36,366 nucleotides of DNA from an uncultured beta proteobacterium (GCA_903914615.1 CAIWPS010000797.1:1-36366), one strand, 5' to 3'. Counted from the first letter of the stretch, positions 7,851-16,491 are shown. Notes: generated by a model not told the origin, from the letters alone. A program made the numbers and translations.

Positions 7851-8833
7851 CGACAACCCGCCGAGGCAACTTCTGCGAGACGATCGGTGCGCACGTGTGC
7901 GGCGTCGTCACTGCCGTGCCGCAGCTCGTCGTCACCGACGCCATGCTGGGCGACCACGCGGCGGCGGCGTCCGAGGCCGGCGCCATCACGGGCGTGCGCA
8001 CGCGTCGCCGCGCGTCGGCCAGCCAGACCACTGAAAGCCTGTGCGCGATCGCAGCGCGGCGGCTGCTCGAGCAGCTCGGTTGGTCGCCGGGCTGCGTCGA
8101 CGCCCTGATCCTCGTGACCCAGACGCCAACCGACGCCATCCCTTCAGGCGCCCACCGCCTGCACGGCGAACTGGCACTACCCAAGCACTGCGCGGCGATC
8201 GAGGTCAACTGGTCGTGCTCGGGCTACGTGCAGGGCTTGTGGCTTGCATCGCGCCTGGCCGAAGGCAATCGGCGCGTGCTGCTCCTGGTCGGCGACACCT
8301 CCAGCCGCATCGTCGACCGGGCCGACCGGGCTACGGGCCCGCTTTTTGGCGACGCCGGCAGCGCTACGGCGGTGCAAGGCGGCTCGCTGAAGAGCCACTT
8401 CGTCATGGGCAACGACGGCCGCGGCGCGCAGCGCCTGCACCGCGAGCACGGCAAGCCGCTGGCGATGGACGGAGCCTCCGTCTTCACATTCGCTTTGCGC
8501 GAGGTTCCCGGGCTCATTGAGGACGTCCTGGACATCGCGCCGAGTCCCGACTACCTTCTGTTCCATCAGGCCAACCGGCTGATGCTCGAGCAGGTCATCA
8601 AGCGCGCGCAGCTCAAGGAGCGCTTCACGCCGGCGCAGATCCCGACGAACCTCGCCGACTACGGCAACTGCTCGTGCGCGAGCATCCCGCTGCTGCTGTG
8701 CGACAAGGTGAGTCCGCTGGCGGCCAAGCGCAGCCGGTTCGCCCTGTTCGGCTTCGGTGCCGGCTGGGCCTGGGCCGGCGCGGTAGTCGGCGGCGCGCAC
8801 CTGGACGCGGTTGAGCTGATCGAGGCGGCGTAA
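7847..8833 (+). CDS. beta-ketoacyl-ACP synthase III (KASIII/FabH-like)
   Basis: Cys in EVNWSCSGYVQGL, His in LLFHQANRLMLEQV, Asn in NLADYGNCSCASIPLLL: intact Cys-His-Asn triad. ATGA overlap with ACP. Confidence 0.92.
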   Translation: MTTTRRGNFCETIGAHVCGVVTAVPQLVVTDAMLGDHAAAASEAGAITGVRTRRRASASQTTESLCAIAARRLLEQLGWSPGCVDALILVTQTPTDAIPSGAHRLHGELALPKHCAAIEVNWSCSGYVQGLWLASRLAEGNRRVLLLVGDTSSRIVDRADRATGPLFGDAGSATAVQGGSLKSHFVMGNDGRGAQRLHREHGKPLAMDGASVFTFALREVPGLIEDVLDIAPSPDYLLFHQANRLMLEQVIKRAQLKERFTPAQIPTNLADYGNCSCASIPLLLCDKVSPLAAKRSRFALFGFGAGWAWAGAVVGGAHLDAVELIEAA

Positions 8834-9525
8834 TGGCTCTGCGCTACCTTGTGACGGGCTCGACCGGCGGCCTTGGCCTGGCTGTGGTCGACGAGCTGCG
8901 CCGCATCGACCTCGATGGCGCGGAGGTCGAGGTCGAAAGCCTGAACCGCGCCGACGCCGACTTCAGCAGCCCGCAAGCGGTCTCGAACGCCATCCTGGCC
9001 CGTTCTGGCGCGCTGGGCCGGGGTTTCGATGCGATCGTGCATTGCGCCGGAGCGGCGGCCATCCAGCCACTTCGGATGCACCGCGACCACACCTTCGCCG
9101 ACATGATGGTAGCGGCCTCTTGTGCCTACGGCATTCTGCGCGCCGCGGCGTGCGACGCCGTGTCTGAAGGCGGCAGCATCGTGCTGATGTCCAGCGTCGC
9201 CGCGCACCGCGGCACGGCCGGCATGGCGGCCTACAGCGCCGGCAAGGCAGCCGTCGAAGCCATGGCGCGCTGCGCCGCCATCGAACTCGCGCCGCGCGGC
9301 ATTCGGGTGAACTGCGTCGCCGCCGGCGCCTTCGAATCGCCCATGCACCAGCGCATCACGAAGCGCATGCCGGCAGCGTCGCGCGATGCGTACGAGGCGC
9401 GCCACCCGCTAGGGTTTGGCGACGCACGGAATGTCGCGCGCACCGTCGTGCACCTTGTGAGCGAGGGGTCGAGCTGGACCACCGGCTCGACGGTCGTGGT
9501 CGACGGGGGTTTCCTGGCCCGGTGA
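8833..9525 (+). CDS. short-chain dehydrogenase/reductase (FabG-like SDR)
   Basis: TGSTGGLG nucleotide-binding motif, VHCAGAA, SSVAA...YSAGKAAV active site, NCVAAGAFESPM, C-terminal GSTVVVDGGF. Confidence 0.93.
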   Translation: MALRYLVTGSTGGLGLAVVDELRRIDLDGAEVEVESLNRADADFSSPQAVSNAILARSGALGRGFDAIVHCAGAAAIQPLRMHRDHTFADMMVAASCAYGILRAAACDAVSEGGSIVLMSSVAAHRGTAGMAAYSAGKAAVEAMARCAAIELAPRGIRVNCVAAGAFESPMHQRITKRMPAASRDAYEARHPLGFGDARNVARTVVHLVSEGSSWTTGSTVVVDGGFLAR

Positions 9526-9526
9526 T

Positions 9527-10330
9527 TCAGCCGTGGCTCGGAAAGGCTGCGGTCGGCAATGCGAAAGCGCGCCCGACGCCCACCGTCATCCGAAAGTCGT
9601 CCATGTAGGTCGGCTGCGGATGGGTGTTCGAGCCGCAGATGCACACGGCAGTGGTGCCGATGGCGTACAGCGCCGCGGTGCCGACCGTTGAAGCCGTGTC
9701 CTGCGAGCCGCCGATGCCGATGGCGAATGTGCTTCCCACGCGCCGGCACTGAACGAAGTTCCAGGCGTTGAGCGTCAACGCGCCCGAGCTGACCAGGCTG
9801 GCGTAGGTCGACCCGCTCGTGCCCTTGCACAGGAAGCCGACCTTCCCGGCGCTCGTGAGGTACACGGTCACGTCGTAGGCCAAAAGTTCATTGGTCGCGC
9901 CGATGTACAGCTCGGTCTGATTGGCGAACGTCGTCGGGTAGACCCAAAACTCGATGGTGAAGTCCGAGGAGCCGACCGCCCAGTGCGGGCTGCTGGTGCC
10001 CTGAATGTTGAAATTGGACTGGTCGCTGACGTGCAGCGCATTGCTGCCCCACTTGACGACGCTCGACTGAAGGTTGCCGTAGGCCGTGGTGTTGCCGAAG
10101 ACGCCCGGCAAGCCCAGGGGCCCGCTGTCTACGCACGGGCCCCCAACGTTCGCATCGAAGTGGTACAGCGCTACCACATCGCTGTAGTACGCATCGCCCG
10201 GAGACTGCCGGCGCATTGAAGCGATCACACCAAGCAGCGCAGGATGAATGTTGCCGCGCTGCGGCCGCCTGGGAGCACAACGCGTGCGCGAGTCGAATCG
10301 ACGCGGCACGATCACGTCGTGTCGCCCCAC
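9527..10330 (-). CDS. LamG/concanavalin-like jellyroll virion protein
   Basis: VALYHFDANVGGPCVDSGPLG...SSDFTIEFWVYPTTFANQTELYIGATN...LTLNAWNFVQCRRVGSTFAIGIGG...YMDDFRMTVGVGRA. Start uncertain. Confidence 0.8.
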   Translation of the reverse strand: MGRHDVIVPRRFDSRTRCAPRRPQRGNIHPALLGVIASMRRQSPGDAYYSDVVALYHFDANVGGPCVDSGPLGLPGVFGNTTAYGNLQSSVVKWGSNALHVSDQSNFNIQGTSSPHWAVGSSDFTIEFWVYPTTFANQTELYIGATNELLAYDVTVYLTSAGKVGFLCKGTSGSTYASLVSSGALTLNAWNFVQCRRVGSTFAIGIGGSQDTASTVGTAALYAIGTTAVCICGSNTHPQPTYMDDFRMTVGVGRAFALPTAAFPSHG

Positions 10331-13158
10331 AGGTCCCAGATGTCGGTGCTGGCGCAGAACAGTGCCGCCGGGCTGTACTGCGCGCGCAGCGTGTTGCTGC
10401 TGACGTTGTTGACCGTGGTCACGCTGGCGTTCTGCGCGCTGACGGTCACCGTGCCAGAGCCTTGGCGCACGACGATGACCGAGCTGCCATTGCCCGCGGC
10501 GACGTTGGCGTGGGTAGGCACGGTCAGCACCAGGTTGCTCGCGCTGTTGAAAACGATCGCCGTCGGGGTGTTGAAGTCCGACAGCGCCAGGGTGTAGTTG
10601 GCGCTCTGCGCGTTGATCGTGATCGAGGGGCTGCGCCAGGTCACCGCGCCGGCCGCCATGGTCAACACCTGGCCGTTCGCGCCAGGCGGAATGTCGGTCG
10701 TGGCAAGGGCACGGAAGGTCGGGGCAGCAGCATTCCCGCTGGTCGGCCCGGCAAAGACCGCCGCCGCGTTTTGGCTGGCCAGCGCCTGCGTGAGGTTGCC
10801 GGAGCTCGTCACCTGCGCCGCGTTCGCCGCGAAGAGCGTCGCTGGCAGGTTCAGGCCCACCGAGGTGACGCCCAGCGTCGGACTCAGCGTGATGTCCACC
10901 GTGTCGCCGTTCGGGAAGGCCACGCCTCCAGCCTTAAAGGCCACCCCGAAGGCGTAGTAGCCGCCGCCGCTGTTGGCGGTGGCCGAGGTGACCGTGTACG
11001 TCGCCCACTTGGCTGTGTCAGCCACATCGCGAATGTCCAGTAGTCCGACCTGGCCGAGGCCGGCGAACAGCGTCGTCATCGCCACGCCATCGGCCGTCGT
11101 GTCGTCGATGTAGATGTGCGCAGCATTGGCCTGGACCGCGTTGTCGAATCGCAGCTTGCCGGCGCCGGGATCGGCGTTCGTCGTGCTGCTGGTGTCGACC
11201 GTGTACGCGTACCCGGTGCCGTTGGTGACCACCTGGGCAGCCACGTTGAAGGTGTAGGGGTTGACGGCGCTCAGCGACTGCAGTGCGCCGCCGACGGTGT
11301 TGAAGCTCAGCAGCTTCACGTAGATCGTCGTGCCGAACCAGGACTGGGCCACGTCGAAGGCGCCGACCGAGGCGTCCAGGCGCATGAACGCCGCGCCGGT
11401 GAGGTGCGCCTGGGCTTGCGTGCCGTCGCGGGCTCGACGGAGGTAGCCGGTGAGGTTGTAGTTGTATGCCGAGGTTAGGTTGGCGGTCGAATAGTCGATC
11501 AGCTCATTGGTCGCAAGATTCGACCCGACGATGACCGAAAGCGTGCCGCCTGCGTCGGCCACGGAGTTGGCGGCGCTGGTCAGCACTCCGCTGCTGGCGC
11601 TCAGGTTGCACGACAGCGTGCTGGTCGTGTCCGGGTCGACCACCAGCGGCAAGTTGGCGGTGAGGGTGCCGAATCGCGCTCCGCTGGTCAACGTTCCGAC
11701 CATCGCATAGGTGGCGTTGTCGTGGCTTACCCATACCTGCGCGCCGCCCCAGTTGGCGCCGCCTGCGCTGCCGATCCACACCTGCGGCTGGCCGCCGGTC
11801 AGCGCCAGCGGCGGCTGGAACATGACCGGCGCGACGGCGTTTCCTGGCGCCACGCCAGCGGCCGGGGTGTGACCGCTCACCGGCGCCGCCGAATAGACGC
11901 CGCCCGTGGACACGCCCGTCGAAAGCTCTTCGGCCTGGATGGCCAGGTTGCCGTTCGCGTCCTCCTCGATGCTGATGATGCGCACCGGGAAGTTCACCAG
12001 GCCGAGTTTGGCGTCGGTGATCGCGACGATGTCCATCGGATCGAGGCGCCCATAGCGCCAGCCCAGAGTGAACGAGTAGACGTTCCTGATGTACAGCTGC
12101 CGCTGCAGGATCTGCTGGGCGACAAAGCGCCCGATCGCAGGGCTGCAGATCGAATGCGCGGTGACGGTGCTCATCACTCGCAGCCCATAGGTCTCGATGG
12201 CGAGCTGGTCGCTGGCCTGGGCAATGTAGATGTTGTACTGGTTGCTGCGGTCGTAGCACTCGACATTGACCTGGTTGTACGCATCGGCTTGGCGAGACCG
12301 GTCGCAGGTTACCGGGTCGGTGCCGGCGGCGGCAATGAAGTCGTCGTACCCAAGCGAGTACTGAACCGTGAGCGACGGCGACCAGCCGCCAATGGCTTGA
12401 TCCGCGTATGGGACGATCTGCAGCAGTCCATCGGCAAAGATGGCGTTCGCGTTGCCGATCTGCAGCAGGTCGGTCAGCATCGAGGACATCGGCGTCTGGC
12501 TCGTGTAGGCCGGGCTGATGACGATGTTGGCCGCCGCGCAGTAGTTGAAGAAGTTGCTGAGGTCGCCAAGTTGCGCGCTGGGCCAGCCGACGCCGAAGTT
12601 CGCATCCGTCAGCAGCGTGGCGACGACGTTGGCAACGTTGGCATCCGCGCCGCCCAGCAGGCCCTGGACCTCGAAGGTCATGTTCGGCAGGCTGCTGCTG
12701 CTGCCAAGCGCCAGCGCCGGCGAACACAGGTACGCGTTGCCGCGGTAGGCCAGGTCCTGGCCGGCGTGGTTCGTCGTGAGGTAAGGCCAAGGCGTCTGGC
12801 TGTAAGTGCCCTGGAAACTCGTCAGGCCCTGCGCCGCGGCTGTGGTGACGTTGGAGTCGACCCAGACCTGCCCCACGAAATTCGCATTCGCCGCAGGCCC
12901 TTCGCAGAGCCCCCAGACCACTGCGGCCGTGTAGGTGTAGCTCGTGCTGGTCTGCGTCGTGCCGCCGCCCTTGCCGCTGCTCTGGCTGGTGGTGGAAGGG
13001 ATGGCGGTGAAATCGCCATACCACAGCAAGTTCGACGCAATGCGCGTCTGGCCGAAGACGATGGGCACCGGCAAGCCCTGCGTGCTGTTCTGCAGCGTCA
13101 GCGCGCCGATCACATTATCGGTGTTGCTGATCGTCTTCTTCTTGAACAAACCGCCCAT
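10312..13158 (-). CDS. phage tail tip / host specificity (J-like) protein, 948 aa
   Basis: MGGLFKKKTISNTDNVIGALTLQNSTQGLPVPIVFGQTRIASNLLWYGDF...; YGRLDPMDIVAITDAKLGLVNFPVRIISIEEDANGNLAIQAEEL; position after NlpC/P60. Confidence 0.85.
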   Translation of the reverse strand: MGGLFKKKTISNTDNVIGALTLQNSTQGLPVPIVFGQTRIASNLLWYGDFTAIPSTTSQSSGKGGGTTQTSTSYTYTAAVVWGLCEGPAANANFVGQVWVDSNVTTAAAQGLTSFQGTYSQTPWPYLTTNHAGQDLAYRGNAYLCSPALALGSSSSLPNMTFEVQGLLGGADANVANVVATLLTDANFGVGWPSAQLGDLSNFFNYCAAANIVISPAYTSQTPMSSMLTDLLQIGNANAIFADGLLQIVPYADQAIGGWSPSLTVQYSLGYDDFIAAAGTDPVTCDRSRQADAYNQVNVECYDRSNQYNIYIAQASDQLAIETYGLRVMSTVTAHSICSPAIGRFVAQQILQRQLYIRNVYSFTLGWRYGRLDPMDIVAITDAKLGLVNFPVRIISIEEDANGNLAIQAEELSTGVSTGGVYSAAPVSGHTPAAGVAPGNAVAPVMFQPPLALTGGQPQVWIGSAGGANWGGAQVWVSHDNATYAMVGTLTSGARFGTLTANLPLVVDPDTTSTLSCNLSASSGVLTSAANSVADAGGTLSVIVGSNLATNELIDYSTANLTSAYNYNLTGYLRRARDGTQAQAHLTGAAFMRLDASVGAFDVAQSWFGTTIYVKLLSFNTVGGALQSLSAVNPYTFNVAAQVVTNGTGYAYTVDTSSTTNADPGAGKLRFDNAVQANAAHIYIDDTTADGVAMTTLFAGLGQVGLLDIRDVADTAKWATYTVTSATANSGGGYYAFGVAFKAGGVAFPNGDTVDITLSPTLGVTSVGLNLPATLFAANAAQVTSSGNLTQALASQNAAAVFAGPTSGNAAAPTFRALATTDIPPGANGQVLTMAAGAVTWRSPSITINAQSANYTLALSDFNTPTAIVFNSASNLVLTVPTHANVAAGNGSSVIVVRQGSGTVTVSAQNASVTTVNNVSSNTLRAQYSPAALFCASTDIWDLWGDTT

Positions 13159-13160
13159 GG

Positions 13161-13640
13161 TCAGCCTCTGCCAGCAAGCGTGTAGAAGCGCACCGGGCGC
13201 GGCACGCTGCCGCCGGCTTCGAGGTGCTCGCGGGAAAGCATTCCCTTGTCGGCATCACCCAGGCACACCGCGTTCTCGTGCAAGAAGGCGTGCAGTACCC
13301 GAGGCCAGTCGACCACCACCGCGCCGTGGCTGAAGCAGTGGCCGAACCTCCACACAGCGACGTCGCCGGGCAGCGGCTGTTCGCAGCGATTGAGGTGGCG
13401 CTCGACGAATGACAGGTAGCGCTCCTCGCTGCGGTGCATCATCCAGTCGGCAGAGTAATCGCCGGTGTCGAAGTCCGGCACCAGGCCGGCCCCGACGAAC
13501 GCCGCGATGATGAACTGCCCGCAATCCACGCCGGCGCCCTTCACGCGAGCGTTGTGGTGGTATGGCGTGCGAAGCCAGGTCATCGCTTCCGCGACAACGG
13601 CCAAGCGCCAAGAGGCGGATGGGGCGGCATCGAACGCCAT
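13161..13640 (-). CDS. NlpC/P60-family tail assembly/peptidoglycan hydrolase-like protein
   Basis: TWLRTPYHHNARVKGAGVDCGQFI (catalytic DCGQ) ... LPGDVAVWRFGHCFSHGAVVVDW. Confidence 0.85.
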   Translation of the reverse strand: MAFDAAPSASWRLAVVAEAMTWLRTPYHHNARVKGAGVDCGQFIIAAFVGAGLVPDFDTGDYSADWMMHRSEERYLSFVERHLNRCEQPLPGDVAVWRFGHCFSHGAVVVDWPRVLHAFLHENAVCLGDADKGMLSREHLEAGGSVPRPVRFYTLAGRG

Positions 13641-14356
13641 CAGTAGGCCGTCTCGGGCGTGGGGATGTACGGGAAACCGCCGAAGTTCAGGACGTTGCTG
13701 AACTTCGAGCTGCACGTCGATTGTTGCTTGTCGCATCCCGCGCTGACCGTGAACGTGTCTCCCGGCGAAGGCGCCAGCGGCAACGGTTGAATGACGGTGA
13801 GATTGCCTGCGACGTAGCTCTTGATTGAGCGTGCAATCTGATTGTTGGCGCCGCTCGTCCACATCATGATGCCCAGCGCGAAATAGCCGTCGGGCTGCGT
13901 GAGGTTCGAGCTGATCTGCGTCGTGGTGCTTCCCGCGGCCGTGTTGCCGCTGCTCGTGAACGACGATGCGTTCAGCGTGCAGCCTCCATCGAAGAGGGTG
14001 TGCCTGCAGCTGGCCATGTAGACGTTGCGAGGCATCTGCGTGTTCAGGATCTCGAGGTCGCTGTTGATCGTCATCGCGATCTCGCTGCCGCTGACCGTGA
14101 TCTGCGCCACCCGCCCGTTGAAAAGCGTCAGAGACCCGCAGCTCGCGCTTTGCCAGTCCTTCGAGAAGCTGCGCGTCAGCACGAGCCGCGCGCCATCGAA
14201 CAGGCCCTGCAACGCGGCCTGGCTGAGCAGCTGGCCGTTGAGCGTGACGCCCGTGTCGGTGAGCAGGCTTACCTGCAGCGTGTCGACCTCGACGCCGACG
14301 ACGCTCTTGATGTTCCCGCGCTGAATGCCGACGTTCGGCAAATTGGTGGTGGTCAT
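13640..14356 (-). CDS. BR0599/DUF2163-like phage tail protein, C-terminal portion
   Basis: GIQRGNIKSVVGVEVDTLQVSLLTD...RHTLFDGGCTLNASSF...AGCDKQQSTCSSKFSNVLNFGGFPYIPTPE. Confidence 0.8.
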   Translation of the reverse strand: MTTTNLPNVGIQRGNIKSVVGVEVDTLQVSLLTDTGVTLNGQLLSQAALQGLFDGARLVLTRSFSKDWQSASCGSLTLFNGRVAQITVSGSEIAMTINSDLEILNTQMPRNVYMASCRHTLFDGGCTLNASSFTSSGNTAAGSTTTQISSNLTQPDGYFALGIMMWTSGANNQIARSIKSYVAGNLTVIQPLPLAPSPGDTFTVSAGCDKQQSTCSSKFSNVLNFGGFPYIPTPETAY

Positions 14357-15705
14357 GAGGTCGGGTAGGGCAAGTCCTCAATGGCCGTGAAGCCGGGAGG
14401 CGGCGAGTAGTTGAGATCGGTCGAATGCGTAGCGAGCTTGGTCGTCGTGTTCGGCTCGCTGTACTGGCAATTGCCGATGGGCAGGATTGGGCCGGTGATG
14501 CCTGTGTACACCGGTTCGAGTCCGGTGTTGGGGTTGCGCCTGCACCATGCGCCGTTGAAGCCGAGCCACGCGACGCCGGCGCCGAAATCGATGGCGAACA
14601 TCACTGTCTGGCCGACCCAGGACTGGTTGCTGATCGGCGCGTTGTCGCCGCTGATGGGAGAAAAGATGAGCGGCGTGCCGTTGAATGTCGGGCCTCCGGT
14701 GCCATTTCCGTCGACGCCCCAAAAGTTGTCGGGTCCACCCCCCACCGAGGTGAAGCCAACGATTCCTGGAGGCGTCGAGCTCGCGCTGCTGTCTGTGTTC
14801 TGCAGCTCGAAGTACGCCTTCCAGTTGCTGCCGCCCATCTGGGTGTTGGCGTAGATGAAGCGGGGAAGACCGCCGACGTTCAGCGCAGTCAGGATCGCCG
14901 TCTTCAGCGTCGGGGAGCCGATGCTCCATGGCGGGTCGTTGCTCCACCCCCACTGCCCGACAGGCATCTGAATGATGGAAGCCAAATCCGTCGACCACGA
15001 GCCCACGACGCCGTTGATGTCTGCGCGGCACTCGAAATCCATGCTGCAGGCCATCCAGTCCTCCAGCTTTGAGACCAGATCAAGCTTCGTGGGCACGCAT
15101 TCGTTGAGCACCAGCGTCATCTGCTGGCCCTGGAAAGACTCGGTCAGCACGGCCATGAAGGCCGGCCCGTCTTGGGCGAAGATGTTGGTCTGGGTGATGA
15201 CCGAGCTGTTTGCTGCGATCGCGCGGGTGTAGCTCAACGTGACGTTGGCGCCGTTCTGCGCCGCGTTGAAGCCGAACACGCCCGCGTTGCACGTGAATTG
15301 CCATGGCGCGGGCGCGTTGAGCACAAGCTCCATGGGCACACCCGAGTTCGCGTCGGCGACGAGCTGCAAGGCCACGAAATTCGACGCCTGGCAGGCCGTG
15401 GCCGCGCCGTTGGCGACGGTCTGCAGCTCTCCCTGGATGGCCTGCACCGGCACAGGGCCCGCGACCGTGTTCAGGAAGATGTCGGTGAAAAGCGCGGAGT
15501 GCAGGCCGATGAAGTCGACGTGCCCGGTGACCTTCCCCTGCCCGCGCGGCACCGCAATGGGAAACGCGTTGCGACCGTACAGCTCCTTGACCGCGAATTG
15601 AAAAGTCACCTGCGCGCCCTGCACTGCTGCCACCTGCGTGGCTTGGCCGCCATTGGCCGCAGCGAACAGTGCGCCGGCTCCGAAGACAAACTGCGGGACG
15701 CTCAT
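14353..15705 (-). CDS. tail-tube-paralogous N-terminal domain fused to SPRY-like C-terminal domain
   Basis: KELYGRNAFPIAVPRGQGKVTGHVDF and FMAVLTESFQGQQMTLVLNECVPTKLDLVSKLEDW align with the 19995-20732 tail tube protein; C-terminus DNFWGVDGNGTGGPTFNGTPLIFSPISG...GQTVMFAIDFGAGVAWLGFNGAW looks SPRY-like. Confidence 0.7.
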   Translation of the reverse strand: MSVPQFVFGAGALFAAANGGQATQVAAVQGAQVTFQFAVKELYGRNAFPIAVPRGQGKVTGHVDFIGLHSALFTDIFLNTVAGPVPVQAIQGELQTVANGAATACQASNFVALQLVADANSGVPMELVLNAPAPWQFTCNAGVFGFNAAQNGANVTLSYTRAIAANSSVITQTNIFAQDGPAFMAVLTESFQGQQMTLVLNECVPTKLDLVSKLEDWMACSMDFECRADINGVVGSWSTDLASIIQMPVGQWGWSNDPPWSIGSPTLKTAILTALNVGGLPRFIYANTQMGGSNWKAYFELQNTDSSASSTPPGIVGFTSVGGGPDNFWGVDGNGTGGPTFNGTPLIFSPISGDNAPISNQSWVGQTVMFAIDFGAGVAWLGFNGAWCRRNPNTGLEPVYTGITGPILPIGNCQYSEPNTTTKLATHSTDLNYSPPPGFTAIEDLPYPTS

Positions 15706-15714
15706 GCCGGCGCG

Positions 15715-15888
15715 CTAGGTGATGCTGGCCACGGGCTGGTTTGCCGATACCGCGAACCCATTGGGCTGGTCGCCGCTCGTGAAAACGAGCACCTGGCCGC
15801 TGGCCAGCGTGAAGGTGTAAGTCTCCACCATCACGAACTGGTTCGAATTCTCGAGCAACGCGATGAGGCTTGAACTTGCGGACTTCAT
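15715..15888 (-). CDS. 57-aa protein resembling the detached N-terminus of the BR0599/DUF2163 tail protein
   Basis: MKSASSSLIALLENSNQFVMVETYTFTLASGQVLVFTSGDQPNGFAVSANQPVASIT. Confidence 0.6.
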   Translation of the reverse strand: MKSASSSLIALLENSNQFVMVETYTFTLASGQVLVFTSGDQPNGFAVSANQPVASIT

Positions 15889-16484
15889 ATCTTGGTCCCC
15901 AGACTGCCCATGAACTGCAGGCTTTTCACGTCCCAAAGGTTGAGCATGAACTCCTCGAATTCCTGCGTGTCGTTGACGAACCGGCAGCGGAAGTAGTAGG
16001 TCCCGCTCCACGTCAGCGCCGCTCCAGCTCCTGGCGCCGAGCCGAAGGTCACGAGGCCGCCGCTGACCGAATAGCCGCTGGTCTGCAGCGCGCCGTTGAC
16101 ATAGATGGCCGGCGACAGCGCCACGTTCGACAGGCCCTCGGTGAAGTAGCCCATCTGGCGCGCAAGTTGAAACGCGGTGGTCGAGCCGTCTCCGGTGCCG
16201 AACGGCTGCAAGGTCGCGATGCTGTCGCTCGGGTCTGCGTAGAGGAAGCTGTCGTAGCTGCCCTGCCGCGCCAGGAAGAAGCCGATCAGCTGCTTCAGCT
16301 CGTTGAAAGTGGTGTTGTCGCGCAGCAGGTCGAAGGTCAGCGTGAAGGTGTAGACCGGAGTGCTCGCGAAGCTGCCTCGCAGCTCGGCCATAGACACGGA
16401 CGTCTGCACGATCGTGTTGAACTTCGGCGCCTTGGTGTTGTTCCACCCCAGGCCTGCCAGCGCCGGGAAAAGCGCGTTGCTCAT
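15885..16484 (-). CDS. DUF2460-family phage tail protein
   Basis: MSNALFPALAGLGWNNTKAPKFNTIVQTSVSMAELRGSF...LKQLIGFFLARQGSYDSFLYADPSD...FGTGDGSTTAFQL. Confidence 0.88.
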   Translation of the reverse strand: MSNALFPALAGLGWNNTKAPKFNTIVQTSVSMAELRGSFASTPVYTFTLTFDLLRDNTTFNELKQLIGFFLARQGSYDSFLYADPSDSIATLQPFGTGDGSTTAFQLARQMGYFTEGLSNVALSPAIYVNGALQTSGYSVSGGLVTFGSAPGAGAALTWSGTYYFRCRFVNDTQEFEEFMLNLWDVKSLQFMGSLGTKI

Positions 16485-16491
16485 GTGATCT

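Noticed and set aside
8659-9405. 248-aa minus-strand ORF opposite the SDR and KASIII genes
   Set aside because: Antisense frame; the plus strand has intact SDR/KASIII motifs.
11722-13185. 487-aa plus-strand ORF opposite the tail tip gene
   Set aside because: Arg-rich antisense frame with no recognisable domain; the minus strand is clearly coding.
13718-13742. CGATTGttgCTTGTCGCATCCCGC resembling the shared upstream element
   Set aside because: Lies inside a minus-strand coding sequence with no plus-strand gene downstream; probably chance, though useful as a caution on motif specificity.
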